DNA from: Alphaproteobacteria bacterium
GTDB lineage: Bacteria > Pseudomonadota > Alphaproteobacteria > WRAU01 > Hepatincolaceae
Length of the DNA: 50,112 nt
Direction of reading: 5' to 3'
NCBI GenBank assembly: GCA_031256515.1
Contig: JAIRQL010000051.1
Location: 1-50,112 of the forward strand
The position numbers were made by a program, and so were the translations under genes. The notes below the pieces were generated by a model. The model made no database searches. It saw nothing but the letters and a program-made list of their open reading frames with translations, and was not told the origin of the DNA. This document shows, piece by piece, positions 17,677-26,331 of this stretch (position 1 is the first letter of the stretch; every line of letters starts with the position of its first letter).

Positions 17677-18456
17677 TTAATCCATAGAAAATAAGCGACT
17701 AGTTATATAATCAAAAGCCTCATCAATAGAATCGGTAATTAAAAAGGTATTTTTATCGTCTTCACTAATTAAAGAGTATTTTTCAAAAAGTTCTATATTT
17801 AAAATTTTATTAAAAAACTCTGAGCCAAAGAAAACAAAAGGTACAGTTTTACCTAACTTATTGGTTTGAGCTAAAGTTAGCATTTCAAATACTTCATCCA
17901 TTGTACCAAATCCTCCAGGAAAAACAATAAAGGCTTTAGCAAAATAAGCGAACCAAAATTTTCTCATAAAGAAATAATTAAAATTGATTGCTAAATCTGG
18001 AGTAACATATTTGTTATAACTTTGTTCAAAAGGAAGCTCAATGTTTAGCCCGATAGTTTTTTCACCAGCTTCAAAAGCACCTCTGTTTGCTGCTTCCATA
18101 ATACCTGGTCCACCACCTGAACATATATAATATTTTTCTTTGTCAGGAAGGCTTTTAGACCATTGAGCGAATTTATAGGCTAATTCACGAGTTTTTTCAT
18201 AATATTCCGATATTTCGTGTTTATACTCAGCTTTTTTTAAGAACTTTTCAGCTAGAAGTTTATCTTTAGCAGTTTTAAGATTCTCTTGAGCTAATTTAAG
18301 GTTTTTCTCAGCTTCTTCCTTAGATAAAATTCTGGCTGAACCATACATCACGATTGTATTGTGAATGTGTTGTACTTCTAGTTTGTCTTTAGCTTTAATA
18401 TATTCTGAAACAATACGGTATAGTCTTGCTTCTCTTGAGTTTAAATCAGTTTCCAT
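17677..18456 (-). CDS. LOG family protein (possible cytokinin-type nucleoside monophosphate phosphoribohydrolase)
   Basis: 259 residues. SGGGPGIMEAANRGA at 113-127 and PGGFGTMDEVFE at 180-191 are the LOG signature. LOG enzymes cleave the ribose-base bond of nucleotide monophosphates. In bacteria many are annotated as TIGR00730 or lysine decarboxylase-like by mistake. The N-terminal 90 residues include a basic/acidic helical stretch (47-90) longer than in minimal LOG proteins. It lies one base from the response regulator and may be cotranscribed with the two-component system. Confidence 0.88.
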   Translation of the reverse strand: METDLNSREARLYRIVSEYIKAKDKLEVQHIHNTIVMYGSARILSKEEAEKNLKLAQENLKTAKDKLLAEKFLKKAEYKHEISEYYEKTRELAYKFAQWSKSLPDKEKYYICSGGGPGIMEAANRGAFEAGEKTIGLNIELPFEQSYNKYVTPDLAINFNYFFMRKFWFAYFAKAFIVFPGGFGTMDEVFEMLTLAQTNKLGKTVPFVFFGSEFFNKILNIELFEKYSLISEDDKNTFLITDSIDEAFDYITSRLFSMD

Positions 18457-18470
18457 TGCAATACTCCTTA

Positions 18471-19031
18471 TTAGTTGTTAATAGATTTGTAAGATTGTCT
18501 CATATACTGAAATCCGGATATTAAAGATAATACCACAGAAAAATATAGTAAAATTATTCCAATATTTAGACAATTAATATAAAATAAGTTTTCATAACTA
18601 CCAATTATTAAAAAACCTAAAGCTAACATCTGAAAAGTTGTTTTATACTTTCCCATTTTGCTTACTTTAATAATGGTTTTTTGGGTTGCTAAACCTTCTC
18701 TGATTCCTGAGATAACTAAATCTCTTAAAATAGTTATCATAATTGGGATAATGATTATTTTAGCCAGCATATCATCTTTTAATAAAACCATAATACAAAC
18801 AATGATAATTAAAGATTTGTCAGCTATTGGGTCAAAAATTCTGCCAAAATTAGAACTAATATTATATTTTCTGGCTAGGTAACCATCTAGAAAATCGGTA
18901 ATACTAGCAATAGCAAATAATGTTAAAAACACCCATCTTTCAAAAGTATTATTCTCTAAATATAACATGGCAATAAAACTAAGAATTATTGCTAATCTGA
19001 TGATAGTTAATATATTAGGAAGTTGCTTCAT
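18471..19031 (-). CDS. pgsA: CDP-diacylglycerol--glycerol-3-phosphate 3-phosphatidyltransferase
   Basis: 186 residues with about five membrane helices. The CDP-alcohol phosphotransferase motif reads DFLDGYLARKYN..FGRIFDPIADKS (about 46-73) with the expected Asp residues. PgsA makes phosphatidylglycerol phosphate, the first committed step to phosphatidylglycerol, which is also the donor for Lgt at 5889. Length matches. It begins the minus-strand run that continues to prs. Confidence 0.93.
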   Translation of the reverse strand: MKQLPNILTIIRLAIILSFIAMLYLENNTFERWVFLTLFAIASITDFLDGYLARKYNISSNFGRIFDPIADKSLIIIVCIMVLLKDDMLAKIIIIPIMITILRDLVISGIREGLATQKTIIKVSKMGKYKTTFQMLALGFLIIGSYENLFYINCLNIGIILLYFSVVLSLISGFQYMRQSYKSINN

Positions 19032-19220
19032 TTATTTTTTTTTACTCCTTTTATAACAACTAAAATATATCATATTCATTGATTAATGGAAATAATTAAA
19101 TATATTTATTGTTGCACTTTGCTTGATATATTATTTTTACAAATATTGTATTGTTTTCTGTTGTAATTGTTGGTAAAATTAGTTAGATTATTTTATCTTA
19201 TAACCTAAAAAGGTGATTTT

Positions 19221-20462
19221 ATGAGTGTCGTAGATCGTTTTATAAAATATACTAAAATCAATACCACAACTATTCCTAAAGCTGGGGTTTTACCTAGTAA
19301 TAAATCAGAATTTGAGTTAGCAAATTTAATCGCACAAGAGCTAAAAGATATTGGCTTGGTTGATGTTAAAATTGCAGATAATTGTATCTTAACTGCTACA
19401 CTTCTTTCTAATACAGATATATCTGTTCCAAGGCTTATGTTCTCAGCACATCTTGATACCAGTAGTGAGCAAAAAGGCGATACCCATGCACAAATTCACA
19501 AAAATTATGATGGTGGTGATATTGTACTAAATGCTAGTAAAAATATCATGATGCAGGTTAGTAAATTCCCTGAATTAAAAAATTATATTGGTGAAGATAT
19601 AATTACAACTGATGGCACCTCTCTGCTTGGTGCTGATGATAAAGCAGGGCTTGCTGCTATTGTTAGCGGACTTAAATATTTAGTAGATAATCCGCATATT
19701 AAACATGGTGAAATTAAAGTTGCTTTTTTACCCGATGAAGAGCAAGGATTACTTGGAGCAAAGGCTTTTGCCGAAGAAAATTTTGCAGATCTTGGTTTTA
19801 TGCTAGATGGTGGTAGTAGGGGTGAATATTCTACAGAAAATTGGAATGCCGATGATGCAGAGATAGTTTTTCATGGGGTAAGTGTGCATCCTATGTCGGC
19901 AAAGGGTAAAATGATAAACTCTCTTTTAATTGCTCATGAGTTTATTTCAAGATTTCCAGAGCAAGAAAGACCAGAGCTAACCGAAGGGACAGAGGGCTAT
20001 TTTTGGATAAAAAATCTACAAGGTAATACTGGTAAAACTATTTTAAATATAGATATTAGAGATTTTGGAGTAGAAACTAGAATTAAAAGATTAAATTTTA
20101 TACAGAATCTTGTTGCAGAATTTAATAAAACTTACGGAGAAAATACCGTAGAAGCTAATATAAATTCAAGATATTCTAATGTAGCGAATCATTTAGAGAA
20201 ATTTACTTGGGTAGAAGAATTAATATTAGAATCTATGAATAATTTAGATATTAAGCCCAAAAAATTAATAATGAGAGGTGGCTATGATGGAGCTGTGATT
20301 TCTCAAAAGGGGATACCTTGTCCTAATATATTTACTGGAGCTTATAACTTTCATAGTATTTATGAATTTTTGCCTGTGAAATCTTTAATTTTGGCAACAT
20401 CTATGGTTGTAGAATTAGCTAGTAATTTAATTAAATATTCCGAACAAAATAAAATCAAATAA
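19221..20462 (+). CDS. pepT: Peptidase T (tripeptide aminopeptidase, M20B)
   Basis: 413 residues, the usual length. FSAHLDTSS (about 75-83), TDGTSLLGADDKAGLA at about 133-148, and FLPDEEQGLLGAKAF near 175 hold the metal-binding His, Asp and Glu of the family. PepT removes N-terminal residues from tripeptides in the cytoplasm, consistent with a cell that feeds on peptides. A carrier of the DcuC family follows after 16 bases, so they may be expressed together. AAAAAGGTG precedes the ATG. Confidence 0.93.
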   Translation: MSVVDRFIKYTKINTTTIPKAGVLPSNKSEFELANLIAQELKDIGLVDVKIADNCILTATLLSNTDISVPRLMFSAHLDTSSEQKGDTHAQIHKNYDGGDIVLNASKNIMMQVSKFPELKNYIGEDIITTDGTSLLGADDKAGLAAIVSGLKYLVDNPHIKHGEIKVAFLPDEEQGLLGAKAFAEENFADLGFMLDGGSRGEYSTENWNADDAEIVFHGVSVHPMSAKGKMINSLLIAHEFISRFPEQERPELTEGTEGYFWIKNLQGNTGKTILNIDIRDFGVETRIKRLNFIQNLVAEFNKTYGENTVEANINSRYSNVANHLEKFTWVEELILESMNNLDIKPKKLIMRGGYDGAVISQKGIPCPNIFTGAYNFHSIYEFLPVKSLILATSMVVELASNLIKYSEQNKIK

Positions 20463-20478
20463 AAAATAGGAAAGTAAA

Positions 20479-21852
20479 ATGATAATATCTGCTTTAATTG
20501 TTATTGCAACAGTTATTTTAATTGGAAGATTAATATTAAAAGGCTATTCTGCTAAAATAGTTCTTTTAATAGGAGGATTTATTTTAATTACATCTGCAAC
20601 TCTATTAAAAACAGGGGAAGTATTACCAAGTAATGTTAAACCTACAGGGTTAATGGTTGGAGATCTTCTCGCTTTTTTAGACTATATGTTTAGTGTAAAC
20701 AGTGCTGGGTTAGGATTGATAATTATGTTGTTAAGCGGATTTTCTATGTATATGTCAGAAATTAAAGCTAATGATTCGGTTGTGTTGATTTTTACTAAAC
20801 CGTTAAAAAAACTAAATTCTCCATCAACCTTATTATTTTTAGCCTATCTTGTAGGGGTAACTTTAACTTTAGCGGTACCTTCTGCTAGTGGTTTAGGATT
20901 GTTGCTGATGGTAACTATGTTTCCAACCCTTGTAGCTCTTTCTATTAGTCCATTATCGGCAGTAGCAGTAATTGCCACAAGTAGTGCCGTAACATTTTCT
21001 CCTTTAGCGGTAGATAGTATTGCCGCAGCAAATTTTTTAGGAGTAGATTTATTAGTGTTTACACTTCATAAAATTTTACCTATGGCTTTAGCTACAATTT
21101 TAGTTGTTGGTATAGCTCATGTTTTTTGGCAAAAATATATGGATAAAAAAATGGGATTTAAACCTACAGAGCTAAAAATAAATGCTAATACTTTGGGTAC
21201 TCCTAAGTTTTATGCCATATTTCCATTTTTACCAATTATATTTGCCATAGTATTTTCTCCTGTTGTGATGGAAAAATTAGGAATTAACATTAACCTTAGT
21301 GTAAATGTAGTGGTTTTGCTATCTATTGCCATAATATTTTTTTCAGACTTAGCTGTAAAAAGAAATTTCAAAGAAGCATGTAATGCTTTTGAAAGTTTTT
21401 TTAAAGGAATGGGAGATTCTTTTGCCTCAGTGGTAGTGCTTTTGGTGGCAGCTGGTTTTTTTGCTCATGGCTTAATGGCAATTGGTATTATTGATGATAT
21501 GATTAATTTATCAAAAAATATAGGCTTACCATCACACTTTATGACAGTGCTTTTAGCTGTTATAACCTTAGGGGGAGCTTTTATGACAGGTTCGGGTAAT
21601 GCAATTTACTTGGCTTTTGCTCCGATAATACCCGCTTTAGCAAAAAGTCTTGGTATAAGTGGAACTACTATGATGTTGCCAATGCTACAAGCCTCTAATA
21701 TGGGTAGAGCTATGTCTCCTGTAAGTGGTGTTGTAATCGCAGTAGCTGGTATTGCTAAGGTTAACCCATTTGATATTATGAAAAGAACCGCTATACCAGT
21801 ATTTATCGGATTTTTATTTAACTTAATTATGACTATAATATTTATTTCGTAA
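20479..21852 (+). CDS. DcuC-family C4-dicarboxylate carrier
   Basis: 457 residues with 10 to 12 predicted hydrophobic helices. AVPSASGLGLLLMVTMFP at about 134-151 and ITLGGAFMTGSGNA near 365 resemble DcuC-type transporters of fumarate, succinate and similar acids. It lies 16 bases after pepT with AGGAAAG upstream of ATG. The substrate is inferred from family only. It could also belong to the related YfcC-type carriers, which often pair with peptidase genes. Inner membrane. Confidence 0.75.
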   Translation: MIISALIVIATVILIGRLILKGYSAKIVLLIGGFILITSATLLKTGEVLPSNVKPTGLMVGDLLAFLDYMFSVNSAGLGLIIMLLSGFSMYMSEIKANDSVVLIFTKPLKKLNSPSTLLFLAYLVGVTLTLAVPSASGLGLLLMVTMFPTLVALSISPLSAVAVIATSSAVTFSPLAVDSIAAANFLGVDLLVFTLHKILPMALATILVVGIAHVFWQKYMDKKMGFKPTELKINANTLGTPKFYAIFPFLPIIFAIVFSPVVMEKLGININLSVNVVVLLSIAIIFFSDLAVKRNFKEACNAFESFFKGMGDSFASVVVLLVAAGFFAHGLMAIGIIDDMINLSKNIGLPSHFMTVLLAVITLGGAFMTGSGNAIYLAFAPIIPALAKSLGISGTTMMLPMLQASNMGRAMSPVSGVVIAVAGIAKVNPFDIMKRTAIPVFIGFLFNLIMTIIFIS

Positions 21853-21875
21853 AAATTAGAATTAGGTTTAAAGAA

Positions 21876-21915
21876 TTGAAAGGTAAATAATCCTAAAAGT
21901 TTTTTTACCTTTCAA
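21876..21915. terminator. Bidirectional hairpin terminator
   Basis: TTGAAAGGTAAA (21876-21887) and TTTACCTTTCAA (21904-21915) form a 12-bp stem with a 16-base loop between two convergent genes, the carrier and uvrC. It could serve both. Confidence 0.6.
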
Positions 21916-21921
21916 TATAAA

Positions 21922-23775
21922 TTAATGGAAATAATTAAATATATTTTTAGCAATACTTTCGCTGATGCCTTTAACTTTTTTTAATTCTTCTATAGAAGCA
22001 GATTTTACTTTATCAATAGAACCAAAATAATTAAGTAAATCTTTTTTTCTTTTGCTCCCAATTTCGGGGATTTTATCAATTTCAGATTTAGTTAAAGAAT
22101 TTAATTTTCGTTTAGCTACACTTTTAACCGCATGCCTATGTACTTCATTTCTTATCATTTGAATAAAATGTAGGGTTGAAGAAAATTTATTAGGATGCAG
22201 TTCTTCACCGGTATCTAAAAATAAAGTTTCTTCACCAGCATTTCTATTAACTCCCTTTGCCACTGCTACTAGGCGAATGTTAGATATTTGTAATTCTGCC
22301 AAAACTTGCATAGCAATGTTAAGTTGCCCTTTACCGCCATCTATAAAAACTAATTCTGGGACATCTTGTTTTTCTTTTAACATACGAGAGAACCTTCTAA
22401 GTAGAGTATGCCTTAAGATAGCATAATCGTCTCTTGTATCTATGCTTTCGTCTTTAAGATGAAAGGTGCGGTATTCCTTTTTCTCAAAGCCCCAAATCCG
22501 AGCAGAAATCATTGCTCCTAAAGGAAAAGTTCCATAAAGATGTGAGTTATCGTAAACTTCAATTTTAGTGATATTTTTATTAATTTTAAAGAAATTCTTA
22601 AGGTCTTCAAAATGTTTTTGCCATTTTTGGGAAGTTTCTTCATATTTATTTAAACTTTCAAAGGCATTACGAATAACAATATCCATAATATCTTGAGCCT
22701 TTTTAGTTTTAGGATTGGTTATAATTGTTTTTTTATCTTTTTTAGTTTTTAAAAAAGTTTGGAGAATTTCAGTATTCTCTGGTTCTAAATTAATATTAAG
22801 ATAAATTTTATCGGGAATATCACGATTATCATAAAATTGGGTAATAAAAGAAGATACAGCATTTTCTTGGCTTTCTTCTATTTGGATTTTATTAGGAAAA
22901 TCAAGGCTTCCGTAATTGTGTCCGTTTTTAAACATAAAAACTTTAAAAAGATAAAAACCATTATGTTCTATTAGGGCAATAAAGTCAGAATTCTCATGGT
23001 TATCTAATAAAATACTTTGTGAGGAATTAAGCTGTGATAAAGCCTTAATTCTTTCTCTAAAAATTATTGCTTGTTCAAAATTATTATTTTTACTAGCCTC
23101 AAGCATTGCTGTTGTAAGTTCGTTTTTAAGGTTATCGGTAGAGCCTTTTAAAAAGAAAGTGGTTTGCTTAATACTTTCCATGTAATCTTTAGCCGATATT
23201 TTATCCACACAAGGAGCAGAACATCTTTTAATTTGATACAACACACAAGGCTGTTTTCTATTTTCAAAATAATTATCAGTACAGCTACGAACCTGAAACA
23301 TTCTTTGTACAGCTTTAATACTTTCATTAACATTGCTACTTGAGGCAAAGGGTCCAAAGGTATTTCTGTCGGGAGTACCATTTTTGCTTCGTATCCTTGT
23401 AATTTTAGGAAAAGGATGATTGGTATCAATTTTAATAAAAGGAAAGGTTTTATCGTCTTTTAGTAAAATATTGTATCTTGGTTTGAAGTGCTTAATTAAA
23501 TCAGATTCTAAAAGTAGGGCATCTTGCTCGTCTTTAGTAATTACCCATTCAATATTATTTATTAAAGAAACCATCTTTTCGGTTCTAGGTAATAAGTGAA
23601 GATTAGAATAAGAAGTAAGACGGTTTTTAAGATTTTTTGCCTTGCCAATATAGATGATTTTTTTTTGCGAATCTATCATCTTATAAACACCAGGATTAGT
23701 AGGAATATCACTAGATAGGCTTTTAATTAGGTCTTTTCCATAAAATTTAGTAGTGGTTATTTTTTTTGTTGACAT
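21922..23775 (-). CDS. uvrC: Excinuclease ABC subunit C
   Basis: 617 residues. GIY-YIG nuclease domain at the start (GVYKMIDSQKKIIYIGKAKN about 29-48), UVR motif (FEQAIIFRERIKALSQL), C-terminal nuclease with IEVYDNSHLYG near 408 and VFIDGGKGQLN, and two helix-hairpin-helix motifs at the end. UvrC makes both incisions in nucleotide excision repair with UvrAB. The length is standard. It starts at 23775, next to the gene-free DnaA-box region. Confidence 0.96.
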   Translation of the reverse strand: MSTKKITTTKFYGKDLIKSLSSDIPTNPGVYKMIDSQKKIIYIGKAKNLKNRLTSYSNLHLLPRTEKMVSLINNIEWVITKDEQDALLLESDLIKHFKPRYNILLKDDKTFPFIKIDTNHPFPKITRIRSKNGTPDRNTFGPFASSSNVNESIKAVQRMFQVRSCTDNYFENRKQPCVLYQIKRCSAPCVDKISAKDYMESIKQTTFFLKGSTDNLKNELTTAMLEASKNNNFEQAIIFRERIKALSQLNSSQSILLDNHENSDFIALIEHNGFYLFKVFMFKNGHNYGSLDFPNKIQIEESQENAVSSFITQFYDNRDIPDKIYLNINLEPENTEILQTFLKTKKDKKTIITNPKTKKAQDIMDIVIRNAFESLNKYEETSQKWQKHFEDLKNFFKINKNITKIEVYDNSHLYGTFPLGAMISARIWGFEKKEYRTFHLKDESIDTRDDYAILRHTLLRRFSRMLKEKQDVPELVFIDGGKGQLNIAMQVLAELQISNIRLVAVAKGVNRNAGEETLFLDTGEELHPNKFSSTLHFIQMIRNEVHRHAVKSVAKRKLNSLTKSEIDKIPEIGSKRKKDLLNYFGSIDKVKSASIEELKKVKGISESIAKNIFNYFH

Positions 23776-23818
23776 GGATTTTACTGAGTTTTACCTTATT
23801 TGGGGATTTTTCTTGTCA

Positions 23819-24084
23819 AGAATTTTTTTTATAATCTTATATATATTGCTTGTAATCTTTTAATTTACTAATGCGAATCTAATGGTTAATTTTTTATCCA
23901 CTGAATCTGTGGATAGATTTGTGGATAAATTTCATGATTTGTATTGTATCAAGAAAATAGCTTTTTGACTATATTTAAAATGATAGTTGTCAATATGAGG
24001 TATTACCTTGATTTTTAAGTATAATCCTTTTAATTCTTCGGGTATCAAACTAGTAGAAATTAGGTGAATCTTAAATGTGTATAA
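23819..24084. other. Candidate replication origin or DnaA-regulated region (DnaA-box cluster)
   Basis: Gene-free 23776-24199 (424 bases). It holds DnaA-box-like 9-mers TTATCCACT (23894-23902, plus), CTATCCACA (23908-23916, minus), TTATCCACA (23920-23928, minus) and TTATACACA (24076-24084, minus). The first and third form an inverted repeat around the second. A very AT-rich stretch lies just before (23819-23872), as in an unwinding element. TTAA-N6-TTAA at 24109-24122 is close to, but not, the CtrA site TTAA-N7-TTAA. Either an oriC or an ordinary DnaA-controlled promoter region. Confidence 0.4.
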
Positions 24085-24138
24085 CTTTGTAAATTTTTAT
24101 TTTTAAAGTTAAGAAGTGTTAATAAATCGTAAAACAAC

Positions 24139-24190
24139 TTGTATGGTGTATTATATTGTATTACAATAGTTACATTGAAATACCAAAGGA
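24139..24190 (+). promoter_or_regulatory. Promoter, operator-like palindrome and RBS of the toxin-antitoxin operon
   Basis: TTGTAT (24139-24144) and TACAAT (24162-24167) are 17 bases apart. The perfect palindrome ATTGTA-T-TACAAT at 24155-24167 overlaps the -10 element, as expected for autorepression by a ribbon-helix-helix antitoxin. AAAGGAG at 24184-24190 is the RBS. Confidence 0.55.
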
Positions 24191-24199
24191 GTACACTAA

Positions 24200-24439
24200 A
24201 TGAGAAATATAAGTCTTAGAATGGAAGATGAAGATATTGAAAAACTAGAGAAATTTGCCAAAATGCAAGACAGAGATAGAAGTTATATGATTAATAAGGC
24301 GGTTAAACACCTTATAGCAGAAGAAGAAAGAATTTTGGCAGAAATCCAAGAGGGTCTTGATGATATAGAAGCAGGGCGATATCGTAGTTATGAAGAGTTT
24401 AAAAAAGATATGGATGAATATATAAAAAATGTGAAATAG
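24200..24439 (+). CDS. Ribbon-helix-helix antitoxin of a ParE/RelE-type system
   Basis: 79 residues. ISLRMEDEDIEKLEKFAK at 4-21 is a ribbon-helix-helix DNA-binding motif (CopG/ParD-like), followed by RDRSYMINKAVKHLI. The acidic C-terminal half would wrap the toxin. ATG has AAAGGAG at proper distance. It ends TAG with a one-base gap to the toxin. It probably represses its own promoter through the palindrome at 24155. Confidence 0.85.
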   Translation: MRNISLRMEDEDIEKLEKFAKMQDRDRSYMINKAVKHLIAEEERILAEIQEGLDDIEAGRYRSYEEFKKDMDEYIKNVK

Positions 24440-24440
24440 A

Positions 24441-24713
24441 ATGAAGACTAATATATCACCAAAAGCTGAAAGAAAAATAGAGGAAATATATACCTATATT
24501 GCTAAAGACAATAAGCAAGCAGCAGAAAAAACTGTAAATAGAATACATGGAATAGTTGGTTTGATTTCTAGGAATCCTTATCTTGGGATAGTAGGTAGAA
24601 AAGAAAATACTAGAGAGTTTTTTATTCCTGATACTAATTATTTTATTGTTTATAAAATAGAAAAAGAATTACTTTATATAGTTAATGTAATTCATGTAGC
24701 AAAAAATTATTAA
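24441..24713 (+). CDS. ParE/RelE-superfamily toxin
   Basis: 90 residues. The pattern ISPKAERKIEEIYTYIAKDN..AAEKTVNRI, then NPYLGIVGR.ENTREFFIP and NYFIVYKIEKELLYIVNVIHVAKNY, is typical of ParE/RelE-superfamily toxins (gyrase inhibitors or ribosome-dependent mRNA interferases). Which of the two it is cannot be told. It follows the antitoxin by one base, as usual for type II systems. Full length. Confidence 0.85.
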   Translation: MKTNISPKAERKIEEIYTYIAKDNKQAAEKTVNRIHGIVGLISRNPYLGIVGRKENTREFFIPDTNYFIVYKIEKELLYIVNVIHVAKNY

Positions 24714-24722
24714 GGTATAGCC

Positions 24723-24781
24723 ATGAAATAAGTAATAGTAGACATTGAGTTAGAAGAAGAAAGAATTTTAGCAAAGATTTA
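24723..24781 (+). pseudogene. Remnant of a second antitoxin gene
   Basis: After the toxin, ATGAAATAAGTAATAG... has an early TAA but continues in frame as ELEEERILAKI, closely matching AEEERILAEI of the intact antitoxin at 24200, also at the DNA level (AAGAAGAAAGAATTTT shared). It looks like the tail of a duplicated antitoxin. Confidence 0.45.
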
Positions 24782-24798
24782 AAAAATTCTTAATTTTA

Positions 24799-25914
24799 CT
24801 AATCTCTACCAAATATTTCTTTAAAGTTATCTCTTTCAAAAATTTTCCCAAAAGTTAAATCAGAATCAGAAGAACCAGATTTTTTACTAGAAAAACCAGA
24901 GAAATTATATCTTAAAGATACCTCTATTTGTTGGAGAGTAGATTGTTTTAGTGGTTCTTTATTAAATTTTATATTAGAAAATGCTACAATAAAGTCAGTA
25001 TTTAAAAAAGAAAAGTATGCTCCTAGTTTTCCTTGATAAGCTATAGAAGAAAATTTTTCTGAATAACTGCCAGAAGAAGAATATTTACTTAAGGCATAAC
25101 CAAGACCGCCACCTATAAAAGCGGATACAGATGTATTCTGCGATAAAGAGAGTAAGGGTATATCGTACAAAACATTAAAAAATCCTAAAACCATATTATT
25201 TAAAATAGTTTCATTAAATAGATTAGTTGCAGATCTTGTACTTTCTAGAGTAGGATCGCCATATTCTGTTTTTTGGCAAGTATGCCAATTATTATCAAAC
25301 ATTGTGTCGGTAAGGCAATTAAAGCCAGGATTTTTGCCGTAATTTTGGCAAACAGCGAAGAAGATCGGATTAGAAGGGGTTCCATCGCAATATTCTGCAT
25401 AATTATGAACAGTATCTATTGTTTTATAAGTATTATAATTAAAGGTATATTGAGAAGAATAGCTTTGTTTACTTTTAACATTTTTACCTTCAAATTCAAA
25501 TCTAAAATTAGTGAATTTATAACCGACACTACCTAAAAATGAAGATTGAATTGTTCTTTCTGAGGTATTTCTTATTATCTCAGTGCTATCTAAACGGGTG
25601 CTTATTGTGGTTTGGATAATTGCCTCTTCTTTTATACAGCCAATAGTTATATCTCGCTGTTGACAGCCTACTTGAGATTCAGAACCTGGTATATTTACTT
25701 GCTGTTCACTTTCTGGGGTAGCAACAGTACTAGTAGTACTTGTAGGATCATCTGGCTTATTATTTACATCATAAAAATAATTAGAGCTTATTTGATATTT
25801 AACCTTTTGTCCAATACCAGCACTTATATAGAAACCATCAGCCTTTGCAAAAGAGAAATTGCATAAAGTAAAAAATAAAAATATTCCTAAAATAATTTTT
25901 AAGCTAAATTGCAA
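24799..25914 (-). CDS. Outer-membrane beta-barrel-type protein
   Basis: 371 residues starting at TTG 25914. A signal peptide (IILGIFLFFTLCNFSFAKA, about 7-25) is followed by repeated amphipathic strands and an N-terminal GFYISAGIG, a typical barrel opening. Residues about 50-110 hold a polar, Pro/Ser/Thr-rich stretch. Several Cys pairs are present. It ends SLRYNFSG... and a hydrophilic C-terminal extension rather than a terminal aromatic, so the barrel is not at the very end. Rickettsiales-type Surf/P44-like antigens look similar, but I cannot assign a family. A poly-C tract lies in its promoter region. Confidence 0.6.
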   Translation of the reverse strand: MQFSLKIILGIFLFFTLCNFSFAKADGFYISAGIGQKVKYQISSNYFYDVNNKPDDPTSTTSTVATPESEQQVNIPGSESQVGCQQRDITIGCIKEEAIIQTTISTRLDSTEIIRNTSERTIQSSFLGSVGYKFTNFRFEFEGKNVKSKQSYSSQYTFNYNTYKTIDTVHNYAEYCDGTPSNPIFFAVCQNYGKNPGFNCLTDTMFDNNWHTCQKTEYGDPTLESTRSATNLFNETILNNMVLGFFNVLYDIPLLSLSQNTSVSAFIGGGLGYALSKYSSSGSYSEKFSSIAYQGKLGAYFSFLNTDFIVAFSNIKFNKEPLKQSTLQQIEVSLRYNFSGFSSKKSGSSDSDLTFGKIFERDNFKEIFGRD

Positions 25915-25943
25915 TTACTACTATTATCCCTCTTATGTGCTAT

Positions 25944-25975
25944 AATATAAGGAAATCCTAATTAAAGGGGGGGGG
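25944..25975 (-). promoter_or_regulatory. Poly-C tract at the promoter of the outer-membrane protein gene
   Basis: On the minus strand a run of nine C (25975-25967) is followed after exactly 17 bases by TATATT (25949-25944), about 30 bases before the TTG start. The tract sits at the -35 position. Slipped-strand changes in its length could switch expression, as at poly-G/C promoter tracts of neisserial surface genes. Length variation cannot be seen in one sequence. Confidence 0.45.
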
Positions 25976-26110
25976 TAAAGCAAGTTTTTTCTAAATACTT
26001 GCTATAAAATTGCTAGAATTAGAAATGGATTTTTAGAAATATCTTTAATTTTTTGTTTTATTTGTAAAATAGTATACTGTAAATAACTAGGGTTATGTAT
26101 TTTTAAGTAT

Positions 26111-26266
26111 TCACTTATATTTGTTAGCTTCCTCTATTTGCCAATTTCTTAAATTTATATAATCTTCTATGGCTGTATTTAATATAAAATCAATGCTTGT
26201 GTTTTATTCTAGTGCTATTTTCTCTAGTAAATTTTGATTTTTTGCAGCTATTTTTAATGCTTTCAT
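26111..26266 (-). pseudogene. Decayed antitoxin-like gene in the 25915-26331 gap
   Basis: Minus-strand ATG at 26266 gives MKALKIAAKNQNLLEKIALE, then TAA, then NTSIDFILNTAIEDYINL and NWQIEEANKYK to a TGA. The second part fits the helix and linker of RHH antitoxins (AIEDYI..WQIEE). An isolated stop makes it a likely pseudogene. The rest of the 417-base gap (25915-26331) shows the poly-C promoter and no further gene. Confidence 0.45.
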
Positions 26267-26331
26267 ATAAAAATCTATAGATTAAAATTAATTAAAATAA
26301 TTATATAATAAAACTTAAAAGTTCTAGATAC

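Noticed and set aside
17410..23209. Single TTATCCACA boxes inside the response regulator (17410) and uvrC (23201)
   Set aside because: Isolated boxes in coding sequence; treated as background for the cluster at 23894-23928.
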